From assembly GCA_030634785.1 (NCBI GenBank), contig DAOWAC010000057.1, positions 1-6,759 of the forward strand: DNA of 6,759 bases, given 5' to 3'. Below are positions 4,082 through 6,759 of this stretch, piece by piece; positions within the stretch are counted from its first letter, which is position 1; each line of letters starts with the position of its first letter. The stretch is from Chloroflexota bacterium (GTDB lineage: Archaea > Iainarchaeota > Iainarchaeia > Iainarchaeales > GCA-2688035). The notes beneath the pieces were generated by a model. The model was given only the letters and a program-made list of their open reading frames with translations. It ran no database searches and was not told where the DNA came from. Both the position numbers and the translations under genes were made by a program.

Positions 4082-4714
4082 ATGACAGAACTAATTTACT
4101 ATCAAGACCAGTTCAAAAAAGAGTTTGATGCCAAGATTTTGAAAATTGATGGTAACAGAATCATCTTGGATAAAACAATTTTTATTCCTCAGACAAATAC
4201 TGAGCCAGGGGATTTTGGAAAAATAAACAATATGAAAATTGCCGGTAGCAAAAAAGACGGAAAACACCTTTGGCACATTTTTCAAAAACAGATTCCATTT
4301 CAAGAAGGAGATTCCGCAAAACTTGAGCTTGACTGGCACAAAAGACTAAAAGGAATGAGGTTTCATTCGGCATTGCACTTGTTTGCAGGTCCATTTGACA
4401 AAACCTTTGCTAAAAGACCAGTTGCTGGTGCAGTTAAAGGAAATCAAGCACAGCTGATTTTCAAAGAAGAAATATCGGACGAAATTATTGACAAGTCTTT
4501 ACACCAAGCAAACAAGGACATTGAAACAGGTCTTGAAATCAAAAGCTACTGGGACAAAAAGAAGAAAGGATTCAGATGGACACAAGTTGGAGATTACATT
4601 CCAATTCCTGACGGAGGCCTTCACGTAAGGAACACAAAAGAAATAGGAAAAATTAATTTAGTAAGCAAAAAAGTTGAACAAGGAAAACAAAAATTAGTTA
4701 TTTCGCTTGAGTAA
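4082..4714 (+). CDS. alaX: AlaX-type alanyl-tRNA editing protein (trans-editing deacylase)
   Basis: A 210-residue free-standing relative of the alanyl-tRNA synthetase editing domain. Such proteins hydrolyse Ser- or Gly-mischarged tRNA-Ala in trans. An N-terminal beta domain (1-85) contains a variant of the AlaRS 'FYPTGGGQ-D-G' segment (IFIPQTNTEPGDFG, 33-46). The zinc-site motif H-x3-H is HSALH at 95-99, and the second motif is DGGLHVRNTKEIGKI at 177-191, matching the usual CGGTHV-NTGEIG. The Cys that normally binds zinc is Asp177 here, while H95, H99 and H181 are kept. Asp can bind zinc, so activity may be kept or altered. The gene starts 19 nt after the encoded CCA of tRNA-Val and may be read through from the tRNA transcript. 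Its 3' end overlaps the convergent thiolase gene by 17 bp. The four residues MRIN before the chosen start are probably not translated. Confidence 0.88.
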   Translation: MTELIYYQDQFKKEFDAKILKIDGNRIILDKTIFIPQTNTEPGDFGKINNMKIAGSKKDGKHLWHIFQKQIPFQEGDSAKLELDWHKRLKGMRFHSALHLFAGPFDKTFAKRPVAGAVKGNQAQLIFKEEISDEIIDKSLHQANKDIETGLEIKSYWDKKKKGFRWTQVGDYIPIPDGGLHVRNTKEIGKINLVSKKVEQGKQKLVISLE

Positions 4715-5630
4715 GCCTTTCAACCATTTTGCATGCTTTGCAAACTTTTCCACTGCTTGGTTCGCCGCATTTGTTGCAGATTCCAATCTTGGAATTTCCT
4801 GTTTGTTTTTTTGTATTCTCTTTTACTTCTTTCAAAAACTTTACTGTACTAAACATCATTCCAGGATACTTTGCTTCAAAGTCTTCAACCATTTGTCTAA
4901 AATCATTTCTCTTAGCCTGCCACTTAAAAGGGCAAGCGCCCTTTTCAAAGTATTTTATTCCAGCCATTTTTGCAAACGCAATTATTTCTTTTTCAGGGCA
5001 ATGGTACAATGGCTTTATTCTTGGAACCATGTTCTTTGCTCCTTCACTTTTTGGACCAATCCTCAAAAGCCTTTCAAAGTCTGCGTCCATTACATTCATC
5101 AAAACGCTTTGTGTTTCGTCATCAAGGTTGTGGCCTGTTGCAAGCTTGCCTGCTTTCATTTCCTTTGCATGCTTGTTCATAATTTGCCTTCTCAAAACCC
5201 CACAGTAAGCGCAGGCACTTTCTTTTCCTTTTTTTTTTCCTGCTTTTTTTGCAGCATCATCCATTGTAAGTCCAAATTCGTTTTCAAAAGAAAAGCGTTT
5301 GAAGGGAATTTTCCATTTTTTGCAGTTTTTTTCCGCAACTGCAAGTGCTTTGTCTCTGTATTTTGGAATTCCTTCATCAATTAGTAATGCTTCAATCGGA
5401 TTGCTTTTTCCAAAAATCTTGTTTAAGAGAAAAAGCGTTACTGCACTGTCTTTGCCACCGGAATATGCTACAACTATCTTTTCTCTTTCTTCAACAAGCC
5501 TGTTTTCTCTGATTGTTTTCCTTACTCTTTTTTCAAAAAAGTGCAGGAAATGTTCATTGCAGAACCTGTGCGGACCGTATGCTAGGGAAATTATTGCCTT
5601 TTTTTCACATTCTACGCATTTTTTTGCCAT
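4698..5630 (-). CDS. ttuA: TtuA/NcsA (Ncs6-like) tRNA 2-thiolation protein
   Basis: A 310-residue adenylating tRNA sulfurtransferase of normal length. In order: an N-terminal zinc site C5-x2-C8...C24-x2-H27; the PP-loop SGGKDS at 57-62, which binds ATP; the central C140-x2-C143 pair and C233, the three Cys that in TtuA hold a [4Fe-4S] cluster; GHNLDDE at 167-173; and a C-terminal zinc ribbon C285-x2-C288...C297-x2-C300. The family activates a tRNA uridine with ATP and inserts sulfur: TtuA at position 54, archaeal NcsA/eukaryotic Ncs6 at wobble U34. Which target applies cannot be told from sequence alone. I start at the ATG at 5630, because the frame further upstream (to 5681, 17 residues) runs into the likely promoter and does not look conserved. 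The 3' end overlaps the convergent alaX gene by 17 bp. The coding strand holds an A10 tract (5229-5238). Confidence 0.92.
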   Translation of the reverse strand: MAKKCVECEKKAIISLAYGPHRFCNEHFLHFFEKRVRKTIRENRLVEEREKIVVAYSGGKDSAVTLFLLNKIFGKSNPIEALLIDEGIPKYRDKALAVAEKNCKKWKIPFKRFSFENEFGLTMDDAAKKAGKKKGKESACAYCGVLRRQIMNKHAKEMKAGKLATGHNLDDETQSVLMNVMDADFERLLRIGPKSEGAKNMVPRIKPLYHCPEKEIIAFAKMAGIKYFEKGACPFKWQAKRNDFRQMVEDFEAKYPGMMFSTVKFLKEVKENTKKQTGNSKIGICNKCGEPSSGKVCKACKMVERLTQAK

Positions 5631-5724
5631 ACCGTTTACCTTTAAAAAGCTTGCAATTAAGTATTTCTTATTGAAAATCAATCTTTAAATGCTTCTTTTT
5701 AGGCAATTTTGAAGTGAATTTTTT
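5631..5724. promoter_or_regulatory. Divergent promoter region between the thiolase gene and L15e
   Basis: These 94 bp separate two divergent starts. On the minus strand GCATTTAAAGAT (5681-5692) is a TATA candidate that would start the thiolase mRNA near 5660, giving a short leader. On the plus strand the same AT-rich core (CTTTAAATG, 5683-5691) or CTTTTTA (5695-5701) could serve L15e, whose ATG follows a weak SD-like GAAGTGA (5711-5717). The two promoters seem to share DNA, so the genes may compete for TBP/TFB. Confidence 0.5.
5687..5707 (+). repeat. 21-bp exact repeat, copy 2 (upstream of L15e)
   Basis: Identical to 1039-1059. It lies in the L15e promoter, ending 17 bp before the ATG. Its first bases belong to the TATA candidate on both strands. 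Confidence 0.7.
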
Positions 5725-6330
5725 ATGAACGCAGCAAAGCATATCCAGGAAACATTCCAGAAGGAATTCAAGGGCGAAAAGGACGATTTGTTTAATTATA
5801 AGGCTTTGCAGAACAGCAGGCTTATTGAGTTTAGAAAAGAGAAACTTTCAGTTGTTCGACTGGAAAAACCAACAAATATTGCAAGAGCAAGAACTCTTGG
5901 TTACAAGGCAAAAAAGGGTTTTGTTGTTGTAAGAGTTAGAATCAGGAAAGGTTCTGGATTGCACAAAAGACCTACTATGGGAAGAAGACCTAAGAGAATG
6001 GGAATCAAAAAGCTTACCAGACGTCTGAACATTCAGGCAATAGCAGAACAAAGAGCTAACAGGAAATTTAAAAATTGTGAAATCTTAAATTCTTATTATA
6101 TTGGTGACGACGGAAAAATGCACTATTATGAAGTAATTCTTGTTGACACCAGTGCACCAGAAATAATTTCAGATAAGGACATTAACTGGATTTGTGACAA
6201 AAACCAAAAAGGAAGAGGTTTCAGAGGCCTGACAAGCAGAGGCAAAAAATCACGCGGTCTTCGCAAAAAAGGTGACGGTACAGAAAAAGTAAGACCAAGC
6301 CTTAGAGCAAACAAAAGACAGGCAAAGTAA
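5725..6330 (+). CDS. rpl15e: Ribosomal protein L15e
   Basis: A 201-residue member of the L15e family of the archaeal and eukaryotic large ribosomal subunit, close to the usual ~195 residues. Recognisable blocks are the N-terminal ETFQKEFKGEK (9-19); RLIEFRKEKLSVVRLEKPTNIARARTLGYKAKKGFVVVRVRIRKGSGLHKRPTMGRRPKRMG (32-93), the highly basic core that contacts 23S rRNA; QAIAEQRANRKFKNCEILNSYYIGDDGKMHYYEVILVD (103-140); and the C-terminal RGFRGLTSRGKKSRGLRKKGDGTEKVRPSLRANKR. No residue blocks are missing. In many archaea L15e opens a superoperon with RNase P proteins, the proteasome alpha subunit and the exosome; the frame downstream fits that order. The start is supported by a weak GAAGTGA 7 nt upstream. 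Confidence 0.97.
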   Translation: MNAAKHIQETFQKEFKGEKDDLFNYKALQNSRLIEFRKEKLSVVRLEKPTNIARARTLGYKAKKGFVVVRVRIRKGSGLHKRPTMGRRPKRMGIKKLTRRLNIQAIAEQRANRKFKNCEILNSYYIGDDGKMHYYEVILVDTSAPEIISDKDINWICDKNQKGRGFRGLTSRGKKSRGLRKKGDGTEKVRPSLRANKRQAK

Positions 6331-6353
6331 AAATCTACCTATTATTCTATTAA

Positions 6354-6359
6354 TTTTTT
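6354..6359 (+). terminator. T6 tract behind L15e
   Basis: A T6 run in a pyrimidine-rich stretch begins 24 nt after the L15e stop, a plausible archaeal termination point. If it acts, the downstream gene needs the promoter seen near 6380-6395. Confidence 0.4.
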
Positions 6360-6379
6360 CTCCTTCTATATTGCTGTGT

Positions 6380-6395
6380 CCTTAAAATTTTATAA
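6380..6395 (+). promoter_or_regulatory. TATA-like region before the 3' partial gene
   Basis: CCTTAAAATTTTATAA is a strong AT-only core. A start of transcription 25 nt later would fall near 6415, upstream of both candidate initiation codons of the partial gene. Confidence 0.4.
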
Positions 6396-6462
6396 CACTA
6401 AATTAGGTTCTTTTTTACTAATTAAAAAAAATAAGATTGGGCGACTTCTGAAATCAAAAATA

Positions 6463-6759
6463 TTGACAGCGCGCCGAAAAGTTTACTTTAGTATTGCCAA
6501 ACGCAAGATAAAAATTTTGAAGAGAGCACCATTTAAACCTTTTACAAAATCGCAAATCAAAAAGCTTGTTGTCTTTGCCGTAAAAGAACCTAGTTTGTTT
6601 GCAGGATTGATTGGCAAGGACGCAGGCTTGCTTGGTACTCGCTTGGCCCAAAACGCATTCTTTTTCGCTCACACTTTTGTAAAAACAGACAAAAACAAAG
6701 ACATTTCTGGTGATGTCTGTTGTGCCCACTTTTTTTCCGGATTGGGAAAGTACAATGAG
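6463..6759 (+). CDS. Partial gene, possibly RNase P protein Pop5/Rnp2-like (3' end outside window)
   Basis: This frame stays open from the L15e stop to the window end but has no ATG. From the TTG at 6463 it reads TARRKVYFSIAKRKIKIL, then PFTKSQIKKLVVFAVKEPSLFAGLIGKDAGLLGTRLAQ, then VKTDKNKDISGDVCCAHFF. The order 'RRK-aromatic strand / FTK-x-x-I-K-x-x-V helix / G-x-x-G strand / short loop / G-x-V-x-C strand' resembles archaeal Pop5 (Rnp2), a protein subunit of RNase P, which trims tRNA 5' ends. The place directly behind L15e is also where archaea often keep RNase P proteins. The match is by eye, with an unusual basic insertion after the first strand, so identity is tentative. The start is uncertain: TTG 6463, or a rarer ATT at 6436, which would add GRLLKSKI and match the family N-terminus better. 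Confidence 0.5.
   Translation, partial: MTARRKVYFSIAKRKIKILKRAPFKPFTKSQIKKLVVFAVKEPSLFAGLIGKDAGLLGTRLAQNAFFFAHTFVKTDKNKDISGDVCCAHFFSGLGKYNE

Noticed and set aside
4707..5384. 225-codon plus-strand open frame opposite the thiolase
   Set aside because: Phe/Cys/Ser-rich shadow of a Lys-rich gene; the minus strand carries a full set of conserved motifs.
5631..5681. 17-residue N-terminal extension of the thiolase starting at 5681
   Set aside because: It overlaps the likely promoter; the family zinc motif begins right after the ATG at 5630.
6454..6729. 91-codon minus-strand open frame at the right end
   Set aside because: Cys/Phe-rich shadow with no recognisable pattern; the plus strand has a better-supported frame.

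Overview
The window looks like a piece of an AT-rich archaeal chromosome. Archaeal markers are a single Sm-like (SmAP) protein, ribosomal protein L15e, a TtuA/NcsA-type tRNA thiolase, a free-standing AlaX editing protein, TATA-like boxes at typical distances from starts, and an L15e gene followed by a possible RNase P protein gene. Lys/Glu-rich proteins, short leaders and a long coiled-coil protein of unknown family would fit a DPANN-type lineage, but I cannot fix the phylum from this sequence.

Layout from left to right. (1) 1-620: the 3' end of a MinD-like ATPase gene with a C-terminal amphipathic tail, followed 28 bp later by an Sm-like protein gene on the same strand. (2) 641-744: tRNA-Ala(GGC) with its own TATA box. 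(3) 745-1060: an intergenic stretch, locally GC-rich, with no credible gene. It holds three hairpins, an exact 15-bp copy of the tRNA-Ala T-arm and three degenerate direct repeats. (4) 1099-2781: a 560-residue, Lys/Glu-rich coiled-coil protein. (5) 2804-4062: a LAGLIDADG homing-endonuclease gene. A ~165-nt imperfect hairpin precedes it and encloses its very strong Shine-Dalgarno. Its 3' end runs through the promoter and 5' half of tRNA-Val(GAC), and its stop codon lies in the tRNA anticodon loop. (6) 4082-5630: an AlaX gene (+) converging on and overlapping by 17 bp a TtuA/NcsA-like gene (-). (7) 5631-6759: a short divergent promoter region, L15e, and a partial ATG-less reading frame that may be an RNase P Pop5-like subunit.

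Most genes concern RNA: tRNA genes, tRNA editing (AlaX), tRNA thiolation, RNA binding (Sm), the ribosome (L15e) and perhaps tRNA 5' processing. The most unusual unit is the homing-endonuclease gene between an RBS-masking hairpin and a tRNA. Its mRNA would be paired over its own RBS, and cleavage at the tRNA 5' end would remove its stop codon. The second is the structured region behind tRNA-Ala, which may be a decayed integration site or an undescribed small RNA.
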